Assembly: GCF_014306135.1 (NCBI RefSeq)
Contig: NZ_JACRWD010000001.1
Coordinates: 1,178,001-1,242,000 of the forward strand
DNA: 64,000 bases
Source of the DNA: Paraclostridium hominis
GTDB lineage: Bacteria > Bacillota > Clostridia > Peptostreptococcales > Peptostreptococcaceae
Direction of reading: 5' to 3'
The translations under genes and the position numbers were made by a program. Shown here piece by piece: positions 16,881 to 25,104 of the stretch. Position 1 is the stretch's first letter. Each line of letters begins with the position of its first letter. The notes below the pieces were generated by a model. It had not been told where the DNA came from. It saw only the letters and a list, made by a program, of their open reading frames with translations, and made no database searches.

Positions 16881-17665
16881 TTTGTAACCTCCATGATTGC
16901 TCTTTTAACTAATACTTTACTTATTTGTAGCCTATATTCTTTTGATGCTCTCATATTAGAACCAAATCTAATTTCATCTACCATCATATCTAAAGCAATA
17001 TCAATATTTTTATCATTTATTTCGTTGTTTGATAAAAATCCACTAGTTTTTATTGCTACTTTAGCTCTTTGTGGTCTTGCACCTACACATATTTTAAAGT
17101 TATTGTCTATTTTAGATACAGACACATTAAGTATTGGATAATCACTTTTAGCATTTCTCATAGATTTATACACTGCTTTTTTATTATTTTTCTTTATGTA
17201 TATTTTAGTTAATATATCTTTTTCATATTCTTTATTTAAAAACTCATCTAAAGATATCCTTCCACCTTTATAAGTTTCAACTTCTGTGTCTAAGCAAAGT
17301 AGTGCTACTATTAAATCAGAAAAGCCATACTTTGAGAATACACTCCCACCTACTGTTACTACATTTCTAAATTGAACCCCAATTATATCTCTAACAGCAT
17401 CTTTTAATATACTAAAATTATTATTTATAATATCACTAGTTTCTAAACTTCTAAGTGTAGTCATAGAGCCTATTTCCACAAATTTGTCATCTTCTCTTAT
17501 ATAATCTAGATTTAAATTTGAAAGTTCTATACCTGTCCCTATTCTTTTATTACCCATTCTTAAAAAAGCTGTTCCTCCAAGAATTTGATTAGTCTTTCTT
17601 TTAACTAATATTGAGTAGGCTTCTTCTAATGTGCTTGGCTGTACTATTTCAGTAAGTGTAAACAT
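16874..17665 (-). CDS. xdhB: Xanthine dehydrogenase family, FAD-binding subunit
   Basis: The 263-residue protein begins with FTLTEIVQPSTLEEAYSIL and has ILGGTAFLRMGN and QFRNVVTVGGSVFS, the FAD-binding motifs of the CO-dehydrogenase medium-chain fold, then the C-terminal domain (SNMRASKEYRLQISKVLVKRA). It is slightly shorter than many family members (about 290). It is the first gene of the xdh operon, with a GAGGGAGG ribosome site. The promoter (-10 at 17715-17720) overlaps or abuts a 16-bp palindrome. Confidence 0.9.
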   Translation of the reverse strand: MFTLTEIVQPSTLEEAYSILVKRKTNQILGGTAFLRMGNKRIGTGIELSNLNLDYIREDDKFVEIGSMTTLRSLETSDIINNNFSILKDAVRDIIGVQFRNVVTVGGSVFSKYGFSDLIVALLCLDTEVETYKGGRISLDEFLNKEYEKDILTKIYIKKNNKKAVYKSMRNAKSDYPILNVSVSKIDNNFKICVGARPQRAKVAIKTSGFLSNNEINDKNIDIALDMMVDEIRFGSNMRASKEYRLQISKVLVKRAIMEVTKC

Positions 17666-17714
17666 ACTCTTCCTCCCTCTTAATTGTCCATTTTATATAT
17701 ATAATTTTTCATTA

Positions 17715-17773
17715 ATTATAACATACTTAATACTTTTCCTTATATATTTGATAAAACAAATATATAAGGAAAA
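17715..17773 (-). promoter_or_regulatory. xdh promoter region with a 16-bp palindrome
   Basis: The minus-strand -10 TATAAT is at 17715-17720. A perfect inverted repeat, 17734-17749 with 17758-17773 and an 8-nt spacer, covers where the -35 box would be, and no clear -35 is visible. It lacks a U-run, so it fits a repressor or activator site better than a terminator for the antiporter gene upstream. Confidence 0.55.
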
Positions 17774-17783
17774 ATTTATATAT

Positions 17784-19025
17784 TTACTCATTATCTAATT
17801 CTAATAACCCTAATTTATTTGCTATATATTTAGTAGTACTACCTTGAATTATTAATGTTATTAATATAGTCATAAATACAACTGATGATATTACTTCATA
17901 TCCTGGTATTTTCATAGATGTAATTATACCACAAAGTGCTGCAGGAATTACCCCTGTTTCTCTTACCCACATCATAAATAAAATTTCTTTTTTACTCCAA
18001 TTGGCATTTTTATCAAATATCGTACATAGTATTACACTGACAGGTCTAACTATAAAAATAAGACATATAACAGAAACTACAGATGGAACAAAATATTTTA
18101 TTAAAATTTGTAAGTCAACTTGACTACCCAATATTATAAAAATCATCATTCTACAAATAGTTCCTAATGTTTCTACAACATGTACATCTGCATCATATGA
18201 TTTTTGAGTTAACCATATATTAAAGTTTTTCTTATTTCCATTTATAATACCAACTATAAAACATGACATATACCCACTACCACCTAATTTAGTAGATAAC
18301 TCATATGAAATTATAACAGATATTATTGAAATTATAGGAGCAAAGTCTTTTAATATGCCATAAGGTTTATCATTTACTAGCTTCAATAATAAAATTCCTG
18401 TCATTATACCAATTATTATTCCTACAATAACCATCGTACTTAAACTATATAAATTTTCTTTAATTGAAAATTTTCCAGATAATATTATAGCTAGTACAGC
18501 AGATGTTAATATCGCTCCTGTTGCATCATTAAATGCAGACTCACTTATAACAGTTTGCTTAACCTTGTCTTTAATTTTAATACTATTAAAAATTGGTACT
18601 AAAGTAGCAGGATCTGTAGATGCAATTATAGCTCCTGATAATAATGCAGTCATAGAACTTACTTCAAATGTTAATCCTACTACTTCTTTCATCATAAAGG
18701 TAGAAACTATTACTCCTAATGTAGATAATAACAATACTGTTATCCTAACATTTTTCAATACTTTTAAGCTGATTTCTTTTCCTCCTAAATATAAAATAAA
18801 TGCAGATCCAAAGGTAAGTATTAATTGATTTTCAATTTGGTATGCACTTATATCTATAAATTTGAAAACTGACGGTCCTATAAATATACCTGCAATAAGA
18901 AATAATACTACATCAGGTATATTTATTTTTTCACTTAACTTACTACATACTATTCCCGTCATAGCAACTATTGAAAATAATATTAGCAAATTATTACTAG
19001 CTATAGTATGAATAGATGTTTCCAT
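17784..19025 (-). CDS. Cation/proton antiporter (CPA family, NhaP/Kef-like)
   Basis: The 413-residue membrane protein has about 12 helices. It has GIVCSKLSEKINIPDVVLFLIAG at the N-terminus, ASTDPATLVPIF and SESAFNDATGAI, the conserved (S/T)DP and ND ion-binding helices of CPA1 Na+/H+ or K+/H+ exchangers. No C-terminal TrkA domain is present. The ion cannot be told from sequence. It lies between the purine permease and xdhB, in the same direction. Its start is set by the G-run at 19032-19037, which is part of a terminator-like stem, so regulated expression is likely. Confidence 0.87.
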   Translation of the reverse strand: METSIHTIASNNLLILFSIVAMTGIVCSKLSEKINIPDVVLFLIAGIFIGPSVFKFIDISAYQIENQLILTFGSAFILYLGGKEISLKVLKNVRITVLLLSTLGVIVSTFMMKEVVGLTFEVSSMTALLSGAIIASTDPATLVPIFNSIKIKDKVKQTVISESAFNDATGAILTSAVLAIILSGKFSIKENLYSLSTMVIVGIIIGIMTGILLLKLVNDKPYGILKDFAPIISIISVIISYELSTKLGGSGYMSCFIVGIINGNKKNFNIWLTQKSYDADVHVVETLGTICRMMIFIILGSQVDLQILIKYFVPSVVSVICLIFIVRPVSVILCTIFDKNANWSKKEILFMMWVRETGVIPAALCGIITSMKIPGYEVISSVVFMTILITLIIQGSTTKYIANKLGLLELDNE

Positions 19026-19081
19026 AAAAAACCCCCCTAAAATTTATTTTTACTTAAATATATGAAATAAATTTTAGGAGG
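19026..19081 (-). promoter_or_regulatory. Terminator-like hairpin containing the antiporter Shine-Dalgarno
   Basis: On the minus strand, 19081-19065 pairs with 19049-19033 over 17 bp, including one G-U pair. It is followed by six U's (19026-19031) and then the ATG at 19025. The 3' arm holds the G-rich ribosome site. The element can end the purine-permease transcript, and any read-through or local transcript would have its ribosome site buried. Confidence 0.8.
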
Positions 19082-19122
19082 TTCGTTAATATTATTTTAC
19101 AATTTAACGTTTAAACTTTATT

Positions 19123-20472
19123 TTATGAAACTTGTGTATTAGAATTTCCAACTTCTATTTTCGTTTTTAATTCTGTATTTTCTTTAGGTAATACTATATT
19201 TAAAAGTATAGCTATAATAGCAACTACTATAAGTCCCGAATCTCCAAATATAAGTTTTATAGATTCTGGCATTTTAGATAATACATCAGGAACTAAAGAT
19301 AATCCAACCCCAATACCTAGTGCTACTGCAACTATTGTACTATTTCTGTTATTCAAAGGCTCTGATGTTATAAGCTTTATTCCACTTACTGCAATCATAG
19401 CAAACATCATTACACTTGCCCCTCCTAATACACTTGATGGCATTAAAGATATTATAGCTCCAAATTTAGGAAATATTGCAGCTAGTATTAAAAATATAGC
19501 TCCTGTTGCAACTACATGTCTATTTATAACTTTAGTCATAGCTATAAGTCCTACATTTTGCCCAAATGATGTAGTTGGCATAGAATTAAATAGTGCTGAT
19601 ATCATACTTCCAAATCCATCAGCCATTACTCCTCCTGATATTTCCTCATCCTTAGCATCACGTCCTATTCCAGAATGAGCTATAGCTGTTATATCTCCAA
19701 CAGTTTCAACCCCTGATACTATAAACATACATACAAATGCAAATATAGCATCTATATGAAATTCAAACCCAAATTGTAGTGGTGTAGGTATAGAAACTAA
19801 AGACATTTGTGATATTTGAGAAAAATCTATTTTACCCATAGGTATAGCTACTATATATCCTACTAAAAGTCCTATTAATATTGATGCAATACTAGTTATC
19901 CCTTTTGTATACTGCTTACAAAATAACACCGTTATCAATACTATGCTTCCTAACAATAAGTTAGACATAGATCCAAAATCACTTGCTCCAACCCCGCCTG
20001 CGAAATAATTAATTCCTGTAGGTAGTAAAGATATTCCAATTGCTAATACTACAGTACCTGTTACAACTGGAGGGAAAAACTTTCTTATTTTTTTTACATA
20101 TGTACCAAATAATATCTCAATCATACTTCCAGCTAAACAAGCCCCTAATATACCTTCATATCCATATTTACTTCCTACTGCAGTTGCAACTGATACAAAC
20201 CCAAAACTAGTCCCCATGACTATAGGAAGTTTTGCTCCAAATGGACCTATCCTATAACATTGAACTAATGTTACCAATCCCGATACTAACATAGCACATT
20301 GAACCAGCATAGTTTTATCTTCTAAACTAAGACCAAGAGCTCCAGAAATTATTATTAGTGGTGTTACATTTCCAACAAACATTGCAAGCACATGCTGTAA
20401 CCCTAGTGGTATAGCCTCTTTTAATCTAGGCCTACCGTCTAATTGATAGATAACTGAATTTTTATCATTCAT
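19123..20472 (-). CDS. NCS2-family purine permease (xanthine/uric acid type)
   Basis: The 449-residue transporter has about 14 helices. Signature stretches are LGLQHVLAMFVGNVTPL near residue 24, VMGTSFGFVSVA, SGVETVGDITAIA and GGVMADGFGSMISALFNSMPTTSFGQNVGLI. The last corresponds to the family motif that holds the substrate-binding polar residues. These match xanthine/urate:cation symporters (PbuX, UacT) rather than uracil permeases. It probably supplies the substrate for the xdh enzyme encoded downstream. It has its own promoter, with inverted boxes around it. Confidence 0.9.
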   Translation of the reverse strand: MNDKNSVIYQLDGRPRLKEAIPLGLQHVLAMFVGNVTPLIIISGALGLSLEDKTMLVQCAMLVSGLVTLVQCYRIGPFGAKLPIVMGTSFGFVSVATAVGSKYGYEGILGACLAGSMIEILFGTYVKKIRKFFPPVVTGTVVLAIGISLLPTGINYFAGGVGASDFGSMSNLLLGSIVLITVLFCKQYTKGITSIASILIGLLVGYIVAIPMGKIDFSQISQMSLVSIPTPLQFGFEFHIDAIFAFVCMFIVSGVETVGDITAIAHSGIGRDAKDEEISGGVMADGFGSMISALFNSMPTTSFGQNVGLIAMTKVINRHVVATGAIFLILAAIFPKFGAIISLMPSSVLGGASVMMFAMIAVSGIKLITSEPLNNRNSTIVAVALGIGVGLSLVPDVLSKMPESIKLIFGDSGLIVVAIIAILLNIVLPKENTELKTKIEVGNSNTQVS

Positions 20473-20527
20473 AAATTAATTTCTCCCCCTTATTTATCGT
20501 ATATTAATAGTCAATTCAATAATTAAT

Positions 20528-20587
20528 ATTCGTATTTATAAGTTAATTATAACAGTTTTTAAGTTTTTATCAATATAAAATACGAAT
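20528..20587 (-). promoter_or_regulatory. Purine permease promoter flanked by inverted boxes
   Basis: The minus-strand -35 TTGATA is at 20568-20573, then 16 bp, then the -10 TATAAT at 20546-20551. The 10-mer attcgtattt at 20528-20537 and its exact complement aaatacgaat at 20578-20587 flank the promoter. This suggests a dimeric or looping repressor that answers to purines; no purine riboswitch was seen. Confidence 0.6.
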
Positions 20588-20626
20588 TTTTTTCTATTTT
20601 TTTAATAAATAGTACGGATTTAAATT

Positions 20627-20663
20627 AAAAAGCTCTTACATTATAAATATGTAAGAGCTTTTT
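20627..20663 (-). terminator. Intrinsic terminator after the 53-residue gene
   Basis: Stem 20627-20640 pairs with 20650-20663 (aaaaagctcttaca and complement), flanked by A/T runs. It lies directly after the stop at 20666. Confidence 0.85.
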
Positions 20664-20665
20664 AT

Positions 20666-20827
20666 CTATTTTTTATTGTTTATATTGATTTTTAAACTTT
20701 TACTAACATGTTCTTTTATGTTATTTTTACTTATTATCTCATTTATAGATGAACTATTACTTAAAATATCTTTTGTATATTGTAAAGCATCATCATATTG
20801 TCCTTTTTTAAATCTATTTTCTGTCAT
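20666..20827 (-). CDS. Small hypothetical protein, 53 residues
   Basis: A short gene with AAGGAG 8 bp before the ATG. The product begins MTENRFKKGQYDDALQYT and ends KINININNKK-like, is charged and soluble, and has no Cys. It follows another small charged protein gene (20851) in the same direction, with a 23-bp gap, and ends at a strong terminator, so the two look like one unit. Similar Lys/Asn-rich peptides occur in sporulation and phage contexts, but I do not recognise this one. Confidence 0.6.
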   Translation of the reverse strand: MTENRFKKGQYDDALQYTKDILSNSSSINEIISKNNIKEHVSKSLKININNKK

Positions 20828-20850
20828 ATGCTTCACTCCTTAAAATTGAT

Positions 20851-21033
20851 TTAGCATGGAGGAAAAAAATTCTTACTTGCTAATCTATTTCCTAATATAT
20901 CTGCTATCTTTTTATTTTGTGATATTTCATTTGCTATTTCTTCTGTACTATTGTTTTCTTTTAATAATTCTTTTACTTTTACATTATTATCTATTTCTTC
21001 TTTTTTTATATCAACATTTTTTTTATTGGACAT
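20851..21033 (-). CDS. Small hypothetical protein, 60 residues
   Basis: The product begins MSNKKNVDIKKEEIDNNVKV, is rich in Lys, Glu and Asn, and ends with FFPPC. It has no membrane segment. AAGGAAGG precedes the ATG. It is probably co-transcribed with the 53-residue gene that follows. I do not recognise the family. Confidence 0.6.
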   Translation of the reverse strand: MSNKKNVDIKKEEIDNNVKVKELLKENNSTEEIANEISQNKKIADILGNRLASKNFFPPC

Positions 21034-21115
21034 ATAATTACCTTCCTTTTTATATCATTTAATACTAGAATGTCCATATGATGTTTATTTTAAACTTATA
21101 ATTTTTTCTATATTT

Positions 21116-21149
21116 AAAAAGAAAAGTATTTTTAAATACTTTTCTTTTT
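21116..21149 (-). terminator. Intrinsic terminator after the LPG-synthase-like gene
   Basis: A 16-bp perfect stem (21116-21131 with 21134-21149) with A/T ends lies next to the stop at 21155. Confidence 0.85.
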
Positions 21150-21154
21150 AAATA

Positions 21155-22210
21155 TTAATATATATATTTACTATAACTTGCCTTGCATTTTTTCATTTTA
21201 TAATGAATTATAATCGTACATATACCACAAAATAGTAATATAAAGTAATATACAAATATTCCATATACAAATACAGAATACCCTATTAAGTCTTTTGGGA
21301 ATATACCTTTAAAAATTGTAAAAAATACAATTTCATTAGCTCCTACATTTCCAGGAGTTGGAACTGGTGATACAGCCATATATAAAAAAGCTTGTAGTGC
21401 TACCATTTGTATAAATGATGCTGACGTTAAGTTAAAAGATTTGTATATACAATAAGCTATACTAAAGTGGAAAGTTAATTGAATAATAGTAAGCGTTAAT
21501 GCTTTTATTAAATTTTTTTTGTCTTTTAAAAATAGCCTCACAGAATAATAGTATTCATCTATAAATTTATCAATATTATTTCTTTTATTTTCTAATTTTT
21601 TTAAAATCTTTATTTTTTTTAATATGTCTAAAATTAAATTAACTATAAATTTAGTTTTTTTAGGATTATATATTATTAAAAATCCAAAGCTTAGCATTAT
21701 TATATTCATAATCATTCCTGTAGATATCAATAACATTATAGAATTCATTTGATTTTTTAAATAAATACAATTTATAAGTAATAATATCCCCGTATATACA
21801 GTGACTATAGTTTGAAACACTACAGTCTTATTAACTATCACAGCTATTGCTTTACTAATAGGTACGTTGAATTTATTAAGTACATAAACTTGCATAGGTT
21901 GACTTCCAGATGCTAATGGAGTTACTAAGTTGTAATATAAACCTATTGTTCCAACCTTAAATCCTAAAAATTTACATTTTGTATTGTGTATAGAATTTAA
22001 TATTATTTTTATAATATATCCTTCCAATAATATATATAATAAAACTAATCCAAATCCCAATAATATGTATTTAAAATCTATTATTTTTATAATATCTGGT
22101 AATATACTTATGTCTAATGTAGTTGATACAATATAAGTAGTTAATACTATTAAAAATAATAAAAAGGTATATTGTAATATATCTTTTTGTCTTTTACTTA
22201 ATATATCCAT
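21155..22210 (-). CDS. Lysylphosphatidylglycerol synthase-like membrane protein (UPF0104)
   Basis: The 351-residue protein has about eight helices and the family landmarks FKVGTIGLYYNLVTPLASGSQPMQVYVL in the first half and AVSPVPTPGNVGANEIVFF near residue 290. This is the transmembrane (flippase) part of MprF-type proteins without the C-terminal aminoacyl-transfer domain. Such stand-alone proteins are thought to move lipids across the membrane; the cargo is unknown. It is a single-gene unit. Confidence 0.88.
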   Translation of the reverse strand: MDILSKRQKDILQYTFLLFLIVLTTYIVSTTLDISILPDIIKIIDFKYILLGFGLVLLYILLEGYIIKIILNSIHNTKCKFLGFKVGTIGLYYNLVTPLASGSQPMQVYVLNKFNVPISKAIAVIVNKTVVFQTIVTVYTGILLLINCIYLKNQMNSIMLLISTGMIMNIIMLSFGFLIIYNPKKTKFIVNLILDILKKIKILKKLENKRNNIDKFIDEYYYSVRLFLKDKKNLIKALTLTIIQLTFHFSIAYCIYKSFNLTSASFIQMVALQAFLYMAVSPVPTPGNVGANEIVFFTIFKGIFPKDLIGYSVFVYGIFVYYFILLFCGICTIIIHYKMKKCKASYSKYIY

Positions 22211-22300
22211 ACTATTTCTCCTAATAATTTAAATTATTCTTCTATAGTATACTATTTATCAATGTATTTTCAATACTTTTTCGTTTTACTTATATTATTA

Positions 22301-22337
22301 AATAAAACAAGGGCATATAAAATGCCCTTGTTTTATT
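22301..22337 (-). terminator. Intrinsic terminator overlapping the cyclophilin stop codon
   Basis: A 16-bp perfect stem, aataaaacaagggcat with its complement (22301-22316, 22322-22337), is GC-rich at the centre and has T-rich ends. Confidence 0.9.
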
Positions 22338-22980
22338 ATTTTATTTTTTCAGCTTTTTTGTAATTAATTCCTTTTGTGTCAACTCTTATACTTTCTATAA
22401 CAATATTTTTAATTGGTTTCTCTTGATCACTAACTTTTACACTTTCTATTTTATCTACTACATCCATACCCTTTATAACTTTTCCAAAAGCAGCATATTT
22501 CTTATTTAAACTTGGTGAATCTTTAGTTACTATAAAAAACTGGCTACCTGCTGAATCTGGATGTTGACTCCTAGCCATAGACAACACTCCTCTTTCATGT
22601 TTTATATCATTTTTAAATGCATTGTCTTCAAACTCTCCTTTAATAGAATATCCAGGTCCACCGATTCCAGTTCCTTCAGGATCTCCACCTTGTATAACAA
22701 AATTTCTTACTACCCTATGAAATATCAAACCGTCATAAAACTTATTATTTGCTAATTCTATAAAGTTATTTACAGTATTAGGTGTTAAATGAGGATATAA
22801 TTCAGCTTCTATGATTCCATAGTCTTTTACTTTTATAGTAGCTATGGGTAATTCTTTGGGAGGGTCTAGAGGTTCATTCGTAGCTTCTTTACTACTTATA
22901 GACTTCTTAGAACATCCTATCATTAAACCTAAAGTCACAATAGATATAGCTATTATAATTGTTTTAATTATTTTTTTCAT
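22336..22980 (-). CDS. Cyclophilin-type peptidyl-prolyl isomerase lipoprotein
   Basis: The 214-residue protein has a signal peptide ending in the lipobox LMIGC (Cys23), so it is anchored outside the membrane. The cyclophilin domain has FYDGLIFHRVVRNFVIQGGD (catalytic Arg in HRV), GPGYSIKGEF, GVLSMARSQHPDSAGSQFFI and YAAFGKVIKGMDVVD. It probably helps to fold secreted proteins. It is a single-gene unit with a strong terminator. Confidence 0.93.
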   Translation of the reverse strand: MKKIIKTIIIAISIVTLGLMIGCSKKSISSKEATNEPLDPPKELPIATIKVKDYGIIEAELYPHLTPNTVNNFIELANNKFYDGLIFHRVVRNFVIQGGDPEGTGIGGPGYSIKGEFEDNAFKNDIKHERGVLSMARSQHPDSAGSQFFIVTKDSPSLNKKYAAFGKVIKGMDVVDKIESVKVSDQEKPIKNIVIESIRVDTKGINYKKAEKIK

Positions 22981-23137
22981 ATGATTCCCCTTTATTTACG
23001 ATTTATCTTATATTTTGAATATTATAACACTTCTACTTTTTATAATCTATACATTATGTATATTTTTAAATTTACTGTCTAAACTATAACTAGTTATATT
23101 GCATTTTAATAACTTAGCATTTATCATTCTCCTTTTA

Positions 23138-23160
23138 TAAGACGGGTATTTACCCGTCTA
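23138..23160 (-). terminator. GC-rich hairpin after the acyltransferase gene
   Basis: A 9-bp stem (agacgggta, 23140-23148, with 23151-23159) has a two-base loop. There is no clear U-run on the minus strand, so termination is probable but not certain. Confidence 0.5.
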
Positions 23161-23173
23161 TTATTTTTGATAT

Positions 23174-24208
23174 TTATATTTTTACAAATTTATAATATAA
23201 ACTTTTTATTAAACTTAAAATATATCCAAATATATTATTAATAGGATTAAATATAAAATCATATATTTTTTTTACAAATTCCAATGATAGTATAGCAAAT
23301 ATTATAACTGGACTTATAAGTATTATAATATTTGAAATTAAATTAATATCCCATCTCGGTATGATTCCTAATACAATTACAATTAAATATATATGAAATA
23401 CATATACATTCATGGTGTTTTTACCATATTTACTATAAAAAACCTTCTTAGATGGCATTAAACTTATTACTCCCACACTAAGTATAATCGAAGATATATA
23501 TAATATAATTCTTGATATAATGCCTTCAAGCACACTAAGATTATTAGTGTCATATGCATGAGAATTGTATAAAAATTTATAATCTATTATTTCATATTTT
23601 GCTATATACATAGCTATTATTATAAATATAATAACTATAAAACTCCCAATACCTTTATTAATATTATTTATTTTTTTAAAATAAGTTTCATTTGTGTAAT
23701 ACCCTATAAGAAAAAATGGTAAAAATACTATAGTCCTAGATAGTGATAAAAAATCTTCGCCCATCTTATCTAATCCTATCAATAATCCTAATATAAAACT
23801 AATAGGAATTATAAATTTTATATTTGTTATATATTTAAGTGATAGCCTCCAAAAAAACAAGCTAATTAGATACCATAAAGTCCATCCTGGATATACTATA
23901 GAAAACATATTTATTCCTGTAGCTAAATATACTCCAATATACCAAAGTGTATTAAAAAATATATAAGGTATTAAAAGTTTTCTAACTATATCTTCATTAG
24001 ATTTTGTACTTTTTTTAGATAAGTACCCAGATATAAATACAAATAGTGGCATATGAAATATATAAATATATATATATGCACCTCTTAATATGTAATTTTG
24101 ATTTATGTAGTATTCTATTGTATGCCCAAATACAACTGCAAATATCAAGATAACTTTTAAATTGTCTACAAGATAGTTTCTATTTTGTATATTTTTATAT
24201 TCTTTCAA
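23174..24208 (-). CDS. Membrane acyltransferase, acyltransferase-3 family
   Basis: The 344-residue protein has about ten helices. The start (NYLVDNLKVILIFAVVFGHTIEYY, with the conserved His) and FHMPLFVFISGYLSKKS are typical of the acyltransferase-3/OatA group, which O-acylates sugars on the cell surface. It lacks an SGNH domain. It follows an esterase gene by 18 bp, so an acylation/deacylation pair is possible. The acceptor is unknown. Confidence 0.88.
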   Translation of the reverse strand: MKEYKNIQNRNYLVDNLKVILIFAVVFGHTIEYYINQNYILRGAYIYIYIFHMPLFVFISGYLSKKSTKSNEDIVRKLLIPYIFFNTLWYIGVYLATGINMFSIVYPGWTLWYLISLFFWRLSLKYITNIKFIIPISFILGLLIGLDKMGEDFLSLSRTIVFLPFFLIGYYTNETYFKKINNINKGIGSFIVIIFIIIAMYIAKYEIIDYKFLYNSHAYDTNNLSVLEGIISRIILYISSIILSVGVISLMPSKKVFYSKYGKNTMNVYVFHIYLIVIVLGIIPRWDINLISNIIILISPVIIFAILSLEFVKKIYDFIFNPINNIFGYILSLIKSLYYKFVKI

Positions 24209-24226
24209 TTTTATTGCCCCTTTTCT

Positions 24227-25039
24227 CTAGTTTAAAAAGTCTAAAATTATCTTCGACTCTTTACTCTCATTCCCTCTTATTATATTTAAAATATTACTAT
24301 GATACATATTATCTAATAGAACTAATCTAGTTAATTTTGAATTATTAATTTTTTCTATGAAACTAATAGAACACTTAGGGTTTATTAGGGTATCTTGTTT
24401 TCCATGTATGCAAAGTACAGGTATTTGTTCATCGCCTTTAATCAAATTAATTGGATTCTTTAAATTAAAATCTTTATTATTTATATAATTTTTTATAATT
24501 GCCTTAGCATATCTTTGAGTACATTTACTAAAATCTAATACCCCTGATATAGATACAAACTTTTTAAATATATTTCTATCTATATTATATTTTTTATGAA
24601 AACATCTATTAAACACTAGATTAGCTGCAAGCTCTCCTCCTGCTGAAAATCCAACAACATATATCTTATCTCTATTTCCTTTAACATATTTATTGCTTAG
24701 GAAATGCTTAAACCCTTTAAATATATCCTCTATTTGTGATGGGTATGTAAAATATGGAACAAGCCTATATGAAATTAAAACTACATTATATCCCTTTTTA
24801 TAAAAAAATTTTCCAACATAAGAATACCTTCTAGGGCTACCATGCCACCAACTACCACCATGTACAAAAAATATTATAGGATTATTTTCCTTATAATTAA
24901 AAACCCTATAATATTGTCTTTTATGGTTTCCATATTTTATATCTTCACTAAATATATCTCTATCCTTTAGATTTGCTTTTACAGTATTGTATATTAAAGG
25001 AAATTTAAATAAATTTTCTTTTATTCGATACATATTCAT
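24227..25039 (-). CDS. Alpha/beta hydrolase, carboxylesterase type
   Basis: The 270-residue enzyme has the oxyanion motif FFVHGGSWWHGSP near residue 60, the nucleophile elbow GFSAGGELAAN near residue 130, and a C-terminal CIHGKQDTLINP (Asp) with DNMYHSN (His). This is the BD-FAE/HSL esterase layout. No signal peptide is seen. It is the first gene of an operon with the acyltransferase. Confidence 0.88.
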   Translation of the reverse strand: MNMYRIKENLFKFPLIYNTVKANLKDRDIFSEDIKYGNHKRQYYRVFNYKENNPIIFFVHGGSWWHGSPRRYSYVGKFFYKKGYNVVLISYRLVPYFTYPSQIEDIFKGFKHFLSNKYVKGNRDKIYVVGFSAGGELAANLVFNRCFHKKYNIDRNIFKKFVSISGVLDFSKCTQRYAKAIIKNYINNKDFNLKNPINLIKGDEQIPVLCIHGKQDTLINPKCSISFIEKINNSKLTRLVLLDNMYHSNILNIIRGNESKESKIILDFLN

Positions 25040-25070
25040 AGTTTGTTTATCTCCTAATTAATTTATATTA

Positions 25071-25100
25071 AGAAATGTCTCAAATATTTGAGACATTTCT
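25071..25100 (-). terminator. Perfect 30-bp palindrome after the DUF4397 gene
   Basis: agaaatgtctcaaat at 25071-25085 is followed directly by its complement (25086-25100). It lies just beyond the stop at 25105. The U-run is weak. Confidence 0.6.
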
Positions 25101-25104
25101 ATAT

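Noticed and set aside
20473..20600. Purine riboswitch upstream of the NCS2 permease
   Set aside because: The conserved three-way junction and loop sequences of purine aptamers were not found; only inverted boxes around a normal promoter are visible.
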